Source: Limnobacter sp. CACIAM 66H1
GTDB taxonomy: Bacteria; Pseudomonadota; Gammaproteobacteria; Burkholderiales; Burkholderiaceae_B
DNA length: 33,459 nt
Reading direction: 5' to 3'
NCBI RefSeq assembly: GCF_001601825.1
Contig: NZ_LUJK01000035.1
Span: forward strand, 1-33,459
In this document: one piece after another, positions 24,663 to 33,305 of the stretch
Numbering within the stretch: the stretch's first letter is position 1
Layout of the letters: each line of letters opens with the position of its first letter
Position numbers and translations under genes: made by a program
Notes under the pieces: generated by a model
Databases searched by the model: none
What the model was told of the DNA's origin: nothing
What the model saw: the letters and a program-made list of their open reading frames with translations, nothing else

Positions 24663-26093
24663 ATGAAGAATCTCCATGTTGCCCTCTTGAAATTCATGAT
24701 GCAGATTGACCTACCGGCAGACAACCCCGACACGGCGGCCAATGAACACTCAAGCAAACCCGACCGGATGAAGCAAGCCGTGAAGGACATGACGCCACTG
24801 AAGGGCAAAACCGCACTGGTTGTCGATTCTGCGCTGGCCACTCGCCGTGCCCTTCAGGACCAACTTTCCCAATTGGGGGCGAAGTCAGTTATTTTCGCCA
24901 GCTCAGTATCCGAGGTTGAACAGCATTTGGGTTCACGGGAATTCGCCTTGATTGTGTGCGAATACCAACTGGAGGGGGACCGCAACGGTCAACAATTGTT
25001 GGAAGACCTGCGGGTGAACAAGAAGCTGGCGTGGTCTACCGCATTCATGATGGTGACTGGCGAGAGAAGTTACGGCAACGTTGTTGCAGTTGCTGAGTTT
25101 GAGCCTGATGATTACCTGATTAAACCGTTTACTGCATCCACTCTGTCAGATCGCGTGGTTCGAATATTCAACAGAAAAATTCGCCTGGCAGAAGCTTACC
25201 GTTCGATGTATGAAGAGCGCTTTCAAGAAGTGCCTGACATTTGCGAAGACCTGGAGTCCAAATTTCCCCAGTATCTGAATGAACTTGAACGCATGCGCGT
25301 CGAGTCGTTTTACAGGTCTGCCCAGTACGAAAAAACCGAACAGGAATTGCTTGCCAAACTTGAAAAAGCGCCCAAACCCTGGATGCAGCTGTTGCTGGCC
25401 AAAGTTAATCTTGAAAAAAAACAGTTTGAAGAGGCCAATGAACTGCTCAGTGAAGTGGTGAAAACCAACCCGGAATACCTGGCGGCGAGTGACCTGTTTG
25501 CCGATGTACTTTGGGAACAAAACCGCCCTGCAGATGCTTTGGATATCCTTGAAAAAATGGGTGCAAAAGCCTTGGCATCGACCACCCGCTTGCGAAAACT
25601 GGCGGACCTGGCCGTTCGGATTGGTGACAACACCCGCTCCAAGAACTACCTGACGAAAGTCATCGATCGCTCAAGAAACACTTCACTGTCACAGATCCAT
25701 GATTACCTTCAGCTGTCCAAAATTTATGTGAAAGAGGGCCGCCATGAAGAGGCGGAAAAGCTGACTGCCAAAATGCGCAGCACTGTGAACTCAACCGAGC
25801 TCGACCTGGCACGTGCCATGATGGCCATTCAAAAAGACATTGCTGATGGGCGCGGTGTGAAAGCCAGCGACAAACTGGTCACATTTTTCGAGAATAACTC
25901 GGACGTCCTTCCCACGCTGGAACCTGAGACTTTGACCAGCTTGCTGGAATTGTGTTTTGCGGTAAACATGGACACCAAAGGGTATGAACTGGCCAGTCAA
26001 ATTACCAAACACAAACCCTCCAAGGCGATGCTGGACAGAATTCGGGCAGCAATATCGGATTTCAAAGGCAATCAAGGCACCGCCAGCGATTAA
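24663..26093 (+). CDS. Receiver domain protein with C-terminal TPR repeats
   Basis: Cytoplasmic protein of 476 residues (start uncertain). Residues about 48-170 form a response-regulator receiver domain: TALVVDS (Asp55), VTGE (Thr132) and YLIKPF (Lys154). The position of the phosphorylated Asp is Glu100, in IVCEYQLEGDRNG. Residues about 190-470 are helical and TPR-like (LLAKVNLEKKQFEEANELLSEVV; YLAASDLFADVLWEQNRPADALDILEKMG), a protein-interaction scaffold. The ATG at 24663 has GGAG only one base away; ATGs at 24696 and 24699 may be the true start. Similar REC-TPR proteins occur in many proteobacteria with unclear function. It is divergent from the TRAP cluster. Confidence 0.85.
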   Translation: MKNLHVALLKFMMQIDLPADNPDTAANEHSSKPDRMKQAVKDMTPLKGKTALVVDSALATRRALQDQLSQLGAKSVIFASSVSEVEQHLGSREFALIVCEYQLEGDRNGQQLLEDLRVNKKLAWSTAFMMVTGERSYGNVVAVAEFEPDDYLIKPFTASTLSDRVVRIFNRKIRLAEAYRSMYEERFQEVPDICEDLESKFPQYLNELERMRVESFYRSAQYEKTEQELLAKLEKAPKPWMQLLLAKVNLEKKQFEEANELLSEVVKTNPEYLAASDLFADVLWEQNRPADALDILEKMGAKALASTTRLRKLADLAVRIGDNTRSKNYLTKVIDRSRNTSLSQIHDYLQLSKIYVKEGRHEEAEKLTAKMRSTVNSTELDLARAMMAIQKDIADGRGVKASDKLVTFFENNSDVLPTLEPETLTSLLELCFAVNMDTKGYELASQITKHKPSKAMLDRIRAAISDFKGNQGTASD

Positions 26094-26134
26094 ACCATGG
26101 TGAAGAAGTTCGGTCAGGATTTTTGATCAGCGTG

Positions 26135-26578
26135 CTACAACGCCCAAGCGGCCTTGATCAATTCATCCAGATAAGCACCATAAAACTCGGGCAAACTGGC
26201 ACCCAACAAAGGCTTGCCTGCCACCACACCCTTGGCATTGAACACCATCACCGTAGGTGAAAACTTCACATTCAACGGTCCAGCCAAGGACTTGCCAGTG
26301 TATTTGTTGCCGTCAAACCAGATAAAACTGCGTTTGCTGTCGGAAAAATCAATTTCGTAAACAAACACCCTGCCCTTGTAGACGGGATCGGTGTGAATGT
26401 GGCGAAGCGATTGTTGTCTGACTTTCTCGCAGTAGGCACAATCGGGCAAAGAAAACAAAACTACGACTGCGGGCGCCTGCCCGTGCTGAAGATTCGACGG
26501 AAAAGAAAGGGAGCCTCCACCCGCGCCAAACGCGGGCGAGAACCACGCAAACAATAAAAACAACCCTAATGCTTTCAT
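26135..26578 (-). CDS. Periplasmic thioredoxin-like protein of the sox cluster (SoxW/SoxS type)
   Basis: Small periplasmic thiol-disulfide oxidoreductase of 147 residues: Sec signal peptide (about 1-19), then a thioredoxin fold with the redox pair Cys47-Ala-Tyr-Cys50 (SLPDCAYCEKVRQQ) and a cis-Pro in KFSPTVMVF. The ATG at 26578 lies five bases after the soxB stop; the longer open frame runs into soxB and is not real. In Paracoccus, SoxS and SoxW serve sox metabolism, SoxS by keeping the SoxY carrier cysteine reduced, and this is the likely role. Whether it is SoxS or SoxW cannot be decided by eye. Confidence 0.88.
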   Translation of the reverse strand: MKALGLFLLFAWFSPAFGAGGGSLSFPSNLQHGQAPAVVVLFSLPDCAYCEKVRQQSLRHIHTDPVYKGRVFVYEIDFSDSKRSFIWFDGNKYTGKSLAGPLNVKFSPTVMVFNAKGVVAGKPLLGASLPEFYGAYLDELIKAAWAL

Positions 26579-26583
26579 GCAAC

Positions 26584-28311
26584 TTAGACCACAAACCCCG
26601 GGTTGTCGTTCATTCCGATCAGCTTGGGTGTGTAAGGCACTTTGGTGGCCACTGTTTTCTTGTCTTTCAGGTAGGTTTCCACTACATCCCAAATGGGCGG
26701 TTCACCGTTGTTACGGGCTTCTTCGGCCACCGGGGCCCAACCTGCGACTTTGTAGGTTTTGGAAGCCTCAATGGGTTTGCCATTCAGGCGCATGTCGGAA
26801 ATACGCTGTCCAGCCTCACCATTGGGGTTACAGGTGTAAGTCAAACCACCGACACGCACCATATCACCACCCTGCTGGTAGTAAGGATCAGGATTGAAGA
26901 GGTTGTCACACACATCCTCGAGTACGGTTTTGATGAACTCCCCCTTCATGTCTGTCAGGGTGGTGTTGGGATAAGTAATCGCAGTTTGATCCATCAGGTG
27001 CTCACGCGTGATGGTTTGACCTGGCAGCAAGGAAGTGCCCCAGCGGAACCCCGGAGAAAATGCGATCTCGGCGCCCTTCACCTCCATCAAGGCATCGACA
27101 ATCAGTTGATCCCAACTGCCATTGAAGTTGCCGCGGCGGTACAGCAAACCCTCACTCACGGCCAAAGGCTCGCTGAGCTTTTCAATGTAGGGTTTGCGCA
27201 CATTGCGCACAAAGGCATCCATGTCGGGATCGGCTGGCAGCATGTTCGAAAACACGGGCAACAAACGGTATTTGAAATCCCGCAACTTGCCACCTTGAAT
27301 GTCCATGTCGAGCACACCGAGGAATTTACTGTTGCTGCCCGCATTGGTTACATAGGTGGTACCAGTTGAATTTTTCACAGGAATGGCATTGGGCACACCA
27401 TCGTGAGTATGGCCGCCCAAAATGAAATCAATACCAGTCACTCGGCTGGCCATTTTCAGGTCAACGTCCATACCGTTGTGCGAAAGAAGAACCACGGCCT
27501 GTGCGCCTTTCGCACGTACTTCGTTCACAACCTCCTGCATGCTTTCTTCCTGAATGCCATACGACCAATCCTTTACAAAGTAACGCGGATTGGCAATTGG
27601 GCTGTAAGGGAAAGCCTGCCCAATAATGGCAACCTTGCACCCATTGATTGTTTTCATGACATGGCTGGGAAACACGGGGTCGCCAAAATCGGCGGTTTTG
27701 ATGTTCTGCGCAATGATGTCGATTTTGCCTTTGAAATCCTTTTCAGCCACTTCAAGAATTCGATCTGAACCGTAAGTGCATTCCCAGTGCAAAGTCATCA
27801 CATCCACACCCAACATTTTTGCAGCATCGACCATGTCTTGCGCATTGGTCCACAAGCTGGTGGCCGAGCCTTGCCAGGTGTCGCCGCCATCCAGCAGCAA
27901 CGCACCTGGCCTGCTGGCCTTCATCATCTTGACCAAAGTTGACAAATGCGCGAACCCGCCCACCTTGCCGTAGTGCCTGGCCGCTTCCTCAAAATTCAGA
28001 TAGGTGAATGCATGTGCCTGTGCTGAACCGGGTTTGATGTTGAAGGCTTTCAGCAAAGACTCGCCCACCAAATGCGGTGCTTTACCCAATGCATCCGCCA
28101 CGCCCAGATTCACATTGGGCTCGCGAAAATAAATTGGCACCAACTGGGCATGACAATCGGTCATGTGAAGCAGGCTGGCATTGCCAAAAGGTTTCAGGTC
28201 GTACAGTTTTTCACCATGACCACCAGCCAGCACATGGGGTGAGTTGATCGTCATGCCAGCAGCCGAGGCAGCCGCCAACATGCCCATGAATTCGCGTCGA
28301 TTCATCTGCAT
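26584..28311 (-). CDS. soxB: Thiosulfohydrolase SoxB
   Basis: Periplasmic di-manganese enzyme that hydrolyses the sulfone from SoxY-cysteine S-thiosulfonate, releasing sulfate. The 575-residue protein starts with a Tat-type signal (MNRREFMGM) followed by a hydrophobic stretch. It has the metallophosphatase motifs MTDCHAQL (Asp52, His54), GGDTWQGS, LLSHNGMD and GGHTHDG. A 5'-nucleotidase C-terminal domain follows (about 390-560). Two in-frame ATGs (28311 and 28305) are close together. It is between soxX and the thioredoxin gene. Confidence 0.97.
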   Translation of the reverse strand: MQMNRREFMGMLAAASAAGMTINSPHVLAGGHGEKLYDLKPFGNASLLHMTDCHAQLVPIYFREPNVNLGVADALGKAPHLVGESLLKAFNIKPGSAQAHAFTYLNFEEAARHYGKVGGFAHLSTLVKMMKASRPGALLLDGGDTWQGSATSLWTNAQDMVDAAKMLGVDVMTLHWECTYGSDRILEVAEKDFKGKIDIIAQNIKTADFGDPVFPSHVMKTINGCKVAIIGQAFPYSPIANPRYFVKDWSYGIQEESMQEVVNEVRAKGAQAVVLLSHNGMDVDLKMASRVTGIDFILGGHTHDGVPNAIPVKNSTGTTYVTNAGSNSKFLGVLDMDIQGGKLRDFKYRLLPVFSNMLPADPDMDAFVRNVRKPYIEKLSEPLAVSEGLLYRRGNFNGSWDQLIVDALMEVKGAEIAFSPGFRWGTSLLPGQTITREHLMDQTAITYPNTTLTDMKGEFIKTVLEDVCDNLFNPDPYYQQGGDMVRVGGLTYTCNPNGEAGQRISDMRLNGKPIEASKTYKVAGWAPVAEEARNNGEPPIWDVVETYLKDKKTVATKVPYTPKLIGMNDNPGFVV

Positions 28312-28338
28312 TGGATAGTTCGCTTTTCAGAGGGTTGC

Positions 28339-28360
28339 CCTGTGCCCGTTCAGGCACAGG
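28339..28360. repeat. Hairpin between soxX and soxB
   Basis: CCTGTGCC and GGCACAGG form a perfect eight-pair stem with a six-base loop in the 67-base gap. There is no T-tract, so it is more likely an mRNA-stabilising or processing element than a terminator. Confidence 0.5.
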
Positions 28361-28378
28361 TAATTTAAGCGTTTGGTG

Positions 28379-29020
28379 TTACTTGTTAACTGGCGAATCT
28401 GGTGCCATCAACAAGGCCATCACATCTTTCAACTGGGTTTCAGTCAAAATGCCCTCAGCCCCAAAACGTGGCATGTTGGAACATGCGTTGTAGGCATGCG
28501 AGTTCCAGATTTTGGCCCAGGTGTACTTCATGATTTCTTCCGAATTACCGCGCAGTTTGCCGTACTGGTACAGGGAAGGACCAATGTTGCCATACGACAA
28601 TTCTTGCGGTGCCAGTTGGTGACAGGCGTAACAGTTGCCACCCGCAGCAGTGCCTTCCTTGTCCGAAAACTGGAAACCCACACCCGTTTGAGCAATTTTT
28701 TCGCCTGCTTTCCAGTCGCCCAGATATTTGCCATCAGCGGGATACTTCACCGCGGCCAAGGCCGCATTTTGCAGCTCGGTGCGTTTCGCATCAGGCAAAC
28801 CGCCAGGTGCTGTCTCAGCCAATGAGCAGGCCTTCTGCAGCTCGGTTTGGTTCACGCGTTCAAGTTTGGCGATGCCCTTCTCCTTGAACGAGGACAACAT
28901 AAGCTGATGAATCTCTTCATTGCTTGGCTCTGCCACGACAGATTGGCTGTCTGTGTTTGCGCAGGCTGCCAACATAGCGACCAGCAACAGCCCAGTTGAA
29001 TATTTGATTGTACGAAGCAT
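28379..29020 (-). CDS. soxX: Cytochrome c SoxX with lipobox
   Basis: Monohaem c-type cytochrome subunit of SoxAX, which attaches thiosulfate to the SoxY cysteine and passes electrons on. The 213-residue protein has haem motif CYACH (130-134) and axial Met183 in SNMPRFG. The N-terminus has a lipobox, LAAC (Cys20), so the protein may be membrane-anchored. About 100 residues separate it from the haem domain, a longer extension than in short SoxX proteins. AAGGAG precedes the ATG. It follows soxA by 17 bases. Confidence 0.95.
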   Translation of the reverse strand: MLRTIKYSTGLLLVAMLAACANTDSQSVVAEPSNEEIHQLMLSSFKEKGIAKLERVNQTELQKACSLAETAPGGLPDAKRTELQNAALAAVKYPADGKYLGDWKAGEKIAQTGVGFQFSDKEGTAAGGNCYACHQLAPQELSYGNIGPSLYQYGKLRGNSEEIMKYTWAKIWNSHAYNACSNMPRFGAEGILTETQLKDVMALLMAPDSPVNK

Positions 29021-29037
29021 GTTTGTTCTCCTTGTTG

Positions 29038-29874
29038 TTAGCGCTTAAGCGAGGTGGCCTGCATGGTACCGCCCTCGGCTTTCACGCCAAGGAAAGTAAT
29101 CAGGTCGATCGACGCTTGCGAGCCATACTTCAACTCGGGGAAACGTTGCTGACGGAAACAATCGTACATGCGCCATTGCATGGAACGAACCGCGCCCTGC
29201 GACACCCGGTAGGCCGGCCAAGCGGCGAATGCGGCTTGTGCAGGTTCGGGTTTGGTCAGGTTTGGCAAGCCTTGCAGGCGAATGCGCTGATCATCGCTTG
29301 CATGACAACTTGCACAGGAAAAATCGTAAGGGCCGGCACGGTAGAAGAAAATTTTCTCGCCACGAGCACGGGAGGCTTTCTCCTCGGGATGGCCTTGAGG
29401 AACCTTGATCTGAGCGCCACGAGATTGTGCGTAAACATACGCCACCAGCGATTCCATTTCGGTTGGTTTTTCACCTGCGCCTGAGTATGGCTTCTTGGTG
29501 ACCTCGGCAATATCCCGACCTTGCAATGTCACCATGCAATGCACCAGGCGAGTTTCGACATCCATCACTTTGCCCGCATCGCCAAAGAAACGCGGCATTG
29601 CAGCGGCAACACCTTCTAGCTTGCCTGGCCCTGCACCCATATCGCATTGTTCAAGCGATGCATTCTTAGGACCTTGCGGCTTGCTCCACAGCTCTTCACC
29701 CCGCAGCTCAACCAACTCGGCCGGGTTTCCATCGGCCAGCATGTCCCGATATTCCTGAATGCCTTGCTCTGTTGTTTTCTGAGCGTGCGCACTCATTGTG
29801 AAAGACGCCATAGCGCCGGCGCCCACAAAGGCCACAGCGGCCAGCTTGGCCACTGTTCTTGCTGTTTGCCTCAT
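29038..29874 (-). CDS. soxA: Cytochrome c SoxA (single haem)
   Basis: Catalytic subunit of SoxAX, L-cysteine S-thiosulfotransferase. The 278-residue protein has a Sec signal peptide (cut near AHA, residue 31). It has one haem-binding motif, CASCH (187-191), and the catalytic haem-ligand Cys239 in MYDCFRQQRFPEL. The N-terminal domain keeps Cys77 and Cys113 but lacks a haem motif, so this is the one-haem SoxA type with a probable disulfide there. It follows soxZ by 37 bases. Confidence 0.96.
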   Translation of the reverse strand: MRQTARTVAKLAAVAFVGAGAMASFTMSAHAQKTTEQGIQEYRDMLADGNPAELVELRGEELWSKPQGPKNASLEQCDMGAGPGKLEGVAAAMPRFFGDAGKVMDVETRLVHCMVTLQGRDIAEVTKKPYSGAGEKPTEMESLVAYVYAQSRGAQIKVPQGHPEEKASRARGEKIFFYRAGPYDFSCASCHASDDQRIRLQGLPNLTKPEPAQAAFAAWPAYRVSQGAVRSMQWRMYDCFRQQRFPELKYGSQASIDLITFLGVKAEGGTMQATSLKR

Positions 29875-29911
29875 CTCACACCCCTTCTTATGGTTATGAA
29901 TTAATTGGAGA

Positions 29912-30223
29912 TTACGCTACTTTCGTTTTGTCAGTCCGGGAATCACCCTTGTTGTCAGTCCATGTGATTTCGACTGTATCACCCACTTTGCCGCCTTTGA
30001 AAGAAAAGGACAGGAAGGGATTCTTCGACACCGCTGGGCCCCAATTGGCCATCAAAACCACTTTGTCATTGCACTTGGCCGTGACGTTTTGAATAAACCA
30101 TGCAGGCACCAGGCTGCCATCAGAGGCCTTGCGCTGGCCTGTTTCCATTTCATGCGCCATCAACACTTTCACTTCCACTTCGTCGCCACTGGCTTTGGCG
30201 CGAATTTTCATTGGATCACCCAT
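29912..30223 (-). CDS. soxZ: Sulfur carrier subunit SoxZ
   Basis: Partner of SoxY in the SoxYZ carrier, a small Ig-like periplasmic protein with no signal of its own; it is exported with SoxY. The 103-residue protein has the usual KIRAKASGDEVEVKVLMAHEMETG start and the C-terminal GDTVEITWTDNKGDSRTD. AGGAG precedes the ATG; soxY ends 22 bases upstream. Confidence 0.96.
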   Translation of the reverse strand: MGDPMKIRAKASGDEVEVKVLMAHEMETGQRKASDGSLVPAWFIQNVTAKCNDKVVLMANWGPAVSKNPFLSFSFKGGKVGDTVEITWTDNKGDSRTDKTKVA

Positions 30224-30245
30224 TTTTTTCTCCTGAATTTTTTAA

Positions 30246-30719
30246 TTAACCGCCGCAACCGCCGAGGGTCACCTTGACCTCTTTCTTGGCAAAGTAGTAT
30301 TTGCCATCGGCTTTCACCAGGGCATAAACATCGCTTGACTTGCCCATTTTGACGCGTGTGTTCACCTTTGCATCCGTGCCGGCAGGAATCATGAACTGGG
30401 CAGACAACATGGAGGGATTGTTGGCCACCAGCAAAGCCACTTCAGTGGTGTTTTTCAGCTTGCTGTCCGCACCCACTGGCACAACCGCACCGTTTTCAGC
30501 AATATCGGGAGCAATGACAGTGATGTCTTTGCTTTCCGTGGGCATGCCTGCACCCAGTGCCTTCATCAACTCGTCCAGCGACTTGGCACCGAAAGCTTTC
30601 TCGGGATAACCAGCAGCAGCAAATACCTCATTGGGTTTGATCAATCCGGCAGCAACTGCCAAGCCCAATACTGTCAGGCCTGAAGAAGCCTTCAGCATGG
30701 TGCGTCTGTTTTGGTTCAT
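30246..30719 (-). CDS. soxY: Sulfur carrier subunit SoxY
   Basis: Carries sulfur intermediates on a C-terminal cysteine swinging arm. The 157-residue protein begins with a Tat-type signal (NRRTMLKA, then a hydrophobic stretch) and ends VTLGGCGG, with the carrier Cys155 in the conserved GGCGG motif. AGGAGGAG stands before the ATG. Full length for the family. It lies between soxD and soxZ. Confidence 0.98.
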   Translation of the reverse strand: MNQNRRTMLKASSGLTVLGLAVAAGLIKPNEVFAAAGYPEKAFGAKSLDELMKALGAGMPTESKDITVIAPDIAENGAVVPVGADSKLKNTTEVALLVANNPSMLSAQFMIPAGTDAKVNTRVKMGKSSDVYALVKADGKYYFAKKEVKVTLGGCGG

Positions 30720-30748
30720 TGACTAACTCCTCCTAAAAATTCCATCAA

Positions 30749-31807
30749 TCACTTCTTCTTGGACAAAAACCAATCAGATAGTGCATTCAAATCTTCTTCC
30801 GACAAATGCGACTGTGCCGGCATGGGCATCTCGCCCCACACACCGCTGCCACCCGCTCTGATTTTACCCGCAAGATAGGCTTTTGCATCGGCCTGGTCGG
30901 CATACTTACTGGCCACCGCCGCCACAGAGGGACCCAGTTTTTTGTTGTCTACACCGTGACAGGCCACGCATCCGTTGGCATTGAACAAGGCTTCCCCAGA
31001 GTGCGTGCTGATCTTGGGTGCGGCTGCAGTGCCACTGGTTTGCGCCACAGTAACCACACCACGCACCGGACCAACCAATCTGTTCTGATCTTTTAAATTG
31101 CCATGTGCATCACGTGCGTAATCAGGCAAAAAAGAAATGACTTTTGCGTCAGGTTTGCAGTTTGACATGCAACGCGGCTCTTTCACATCGGGTTTACCCG
31201 AGGGCAACCACATGCCATGGTTGGTTTGCATGCCATTTCGATTTGGCAATTTGGCTTGGGTTTGCGCCATGTTCTGGTCGCTCAACACAAAGTCATCGCC
31301 CACCACACCACCCATATTCAAAATGTAGGCTGTCACCGCATACACTTCTTCGGTGCTCAGGCTTTTCGGTGCAGTCCATGGCATCGCGCGATTGATGTAA
31401 TCCCACAAGGTGGACAAGGTTGGGACTTTCATCAAGGTAGTTCGCTGTGGGGCCGAACCATCTTTCAATGATTGCACACGACCCTTTTTAATATCTTCCG
31501 CTGTGGTACCACCCACAATTGGTGTAAAGATTTCATTGCTTTCGCCAAACACGCCGTGGCAAGAGGCGCATTGCGCATCCCACACTTCCATGCCCTTGGC
31601 TACACTGCCGCTGCCTTTGGGCAATCCGACAAAATCGGGGCGAACATCAATGTCCCATGCTTTGACCTCATCTGAAGTGGCCACACGCCCCAAACCGTCA
31701 AACGCCTGGGCAGCTCCCGTTTTCCAAAGCAGCGAACACAGCAGCAAAGCCAACACAGCATGGCTGAGCAAGCCGAGCAATTTGATTCTGTTTTCCATCT
31801 GGCTCAT
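30749..31807 (-). CDS. soxD: Dihaem cytochrome c SoxD
   Basis: Electron-accepting subunit of SoxCD sulfane dehydrogenase. The 352-residue protein has an N-terminal signal segment (about 9-34), haem motif CASCH (80-84) and a second, CVACH (280-284), with MPMPAQ near the end giving an axial Met. A Cys pair (RCMSNC) lies between the domains. A GTG at 31813 overlapping the soxC stop could also be the start; I chose the ATG at 31807, which has GGGTG close before it. Confidence 0.94.
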   Translation of the reverse strand: MSQMENRIKLLGLLSHAVLALLLCSLLWKTGAAQAFDGLGRVATSDEVKAWDIDVRPDFVGLPKGSGSVAKGMEVWDAQCASCHGVFGESNEIFTPIVGGTTAEDIKKGRVQSLKDGSAPQRTTLMKVPTLSTLWDYINRAMPWTAPKSLSTEEVYAVTAYILNMGGVVGDDFVLSDQNMAQTQAKLPNRNGMQTNHGMWLPSGKPDVKEPRCMSNCKPDAKVISFLPDYARDAHGNLKDQNRLVGPVRGVVTVAQTSGTAAAPKISTHSGEALFNANGCVACHGVDNKKLGPSVAAVASKYADQADAKAYLAGKIRAGGSGVWGEMPMPAQSHLSEEDLNALSDWFLSKKK

Positions 31808-31809
31808 GT

Positions 31810-33186
31810 TCACCCCACGTGCACGTTGTGCACTTCACCAGCGGCATCCACACGCCAACTTTGAATTGCATTGTTGTGATAAATGCTTTTGTCGTCACGC
31901 TTTTCACGAAGTGTTCGGTAGCTGGGCTGCACGTAACCGGTGCTGTCCACGGCCCTGCTTTGCAATAAGGCCTCACCTTTACCATCCCAAACCCAAGGCA
32001 GGTTGAAACGGGTCAGCGATTTGTCATGAACTGGGCCTTGCAATTTGGCGGTTTTCCAGCTTTTCCCGCCGTCAGTTGAAACATCAACCGCTGTAATTTT
32101 CCCTCTGCCGCTCCAGGCCAACCCGGTGATGTTGTAAAAACCGGGGCCAAGTAACTGTTGACCACCGGAAGGTGTGGTGATCACCGATTTGCATTCCTGA
32201 ATCGACGTGTACTGTCGATGAGTACCATCAGGCATCAAGTCAACATAGTGAATGGCCTCGTCTTTAGTCCCGTAGGGTTTGTCACCCACTTCGATTCGGC
32301 GTAAGTACTTGACCCAGCTCACACCTTGCACACCTGGAACAACCAAACGCAGGGGGTAGCCGTTTTCTGGGCGCAGCATTTCGCCGTTTTGGCCATATGC
32401 AAGCAGCACTTCACCACTTTCGACCAACTCCATCGGAACAGTGCGGGTCATGGAGGAACCATCGGCGCCTTCAGCCAAAATGAAGCGTCCCTTCTTCAGA
32501 TCAACACCACAATATTCCAGCACCTTGATCAGCGGCACACCTGTGAATTCGGAGCAACTCAACATGCCGTGGGTATATTGAACGGTAGGCACTGCAACAT
32601 TGGCCCACTCCATACCCGAATTGGCGCCGCACTCAATGAAATGAACCCGGGAAACCGATTCCATACGCATGAGTTCATCCACGGTGAAAACCATTTGCCT
32701 TTTCACCAAGCCGTTGATCATCAAGCGGTGCTGAGTGGGGTCTATGTCCCACCAACCCTGATGGTGACGCTCAAAATGAAGTCCGGAAGGCGTAATGATT
32801 CCGAACAGGCCTTGCAAAGGGCAAAATGAAACAGAGGAGCCACCCACACGGGTCAGGCCCGGAGACTCACGGCGTTGAAGGTTTTTCTCATACTGCGAAG
32901 GCATGCCATATGGCATGGTGGCCACGGGTTGCCCAAGTCCTTTGCTGTGTTCAGGCAAATTCAGAATGGCCGGGTCGCCCTGCGCCGCCATGCCAAATCG
33001 GGGCGTGGCCAACACGGCACCCGCTGCACTGCTGGCCACGGCTGTGGCGAATGCTTTCTTGAAGAAACCACGGCGGTCAGTGTCGCTGGCACGGTTAATG
33101 AAAGCGATGTCATTACGACTGACAAAATTTTCCGGGGCTCGTCGAATTTGGCCCAACGGAGTGCCTGAAGGAATGTCAAACAACAC
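31810..33186 (-). CDS. soxC: Sulfane dehydrogenase molybdenum subunit SoxC
   Basis: Molybdopterin enzyme of the sulfite oxidase family that oxidises the sulfane sulfur on SoxY, passing electrons to SoxD. The 458-residue protein has a long N-terminus with a Tat-like signal (DRRGFFKKAF and a hydrophobic Ala-rich stretch) and the molybdenum-ligand Cys186 in HFIECGANSGM. A dimerisation Ig-like domain follows (ITAVDVSTDGGKSWKTA). The start is a GTG at 33186, six bases after AGGAG. It is the first gene of the operon. Confidence 0.95.
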   Translation of the reverse strand: MLFDIPSGTPLGQIRRAPENFVSRNDIAFINRASDTDRRGFFKKAFATAVASSAAGAVLATPRFGMAAQGDPAILNLPEHSKGLGQPVATMPYGMPSQYEKNLQRRESPGLTRVGGSSVSFCPLQGLFGIITPSGLHFERHHQGWWDIDPTQHRLMINGLVKRQMVFTVDELMRMESVSRVHFIECGANSGMEWANVAVPTVQYTHGMLSCSEFTGVPLIKVLEYCGVDLKKGRFILAEGADGSSMTRTVPMELVESGEVLLAYGQNGEMLRPENGYPLRLVVPGVQGVSWVKYLRRIEVGDKPYGTKDEAIHYVDLMPDGTHRQYTSIQECKSVITTPSGGQQLLGPGFYNITGLAWSGRGKITAVDVSTDGGKSWKTAKLQGPVHDKSLTRFNLPWVWDGKGEALLQSRAVDSTGYVQPSYRTLREKRDDKSIYHNNAIQSWRVDAAGEVHNVHVG

Positions 33187-33305
33187 AAATGTCTCCTGGA
33201 TATGATTATTGTTGCCACATTGCGCCTTGTGCTTAATATTTATATGCGCATATGCTCATATCTAGAATTTACGCTCTAAGTTTCAGTGGCGCAAGGAGTT
33301 TGTGC
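33187..33305 (-). promoter_or_regulatory. sox operon promoter/operator region
   Basis: This AT-rich gap precedes soxC. ATATGCGCATAT (33242-33253) is a perfect 12-base palindrome, and CATAT elements recur up to 33262. On the minus strand TATAAATATTAAG follows and could be the -10 region. AT-rich palindromes of this kind are typical of ArsR-type SoxR/SqrR repressors of sulfur oxidation; no such regulator gene lies in the window. Confidence 0.45.

Noticed and set aside
24509-24709. Plus-strand frame of 66 residues before the receiver-TPR gene
   Set aside because: It overlaps the start of the real gene, has no family pattern and no convincing ribosome binding site.
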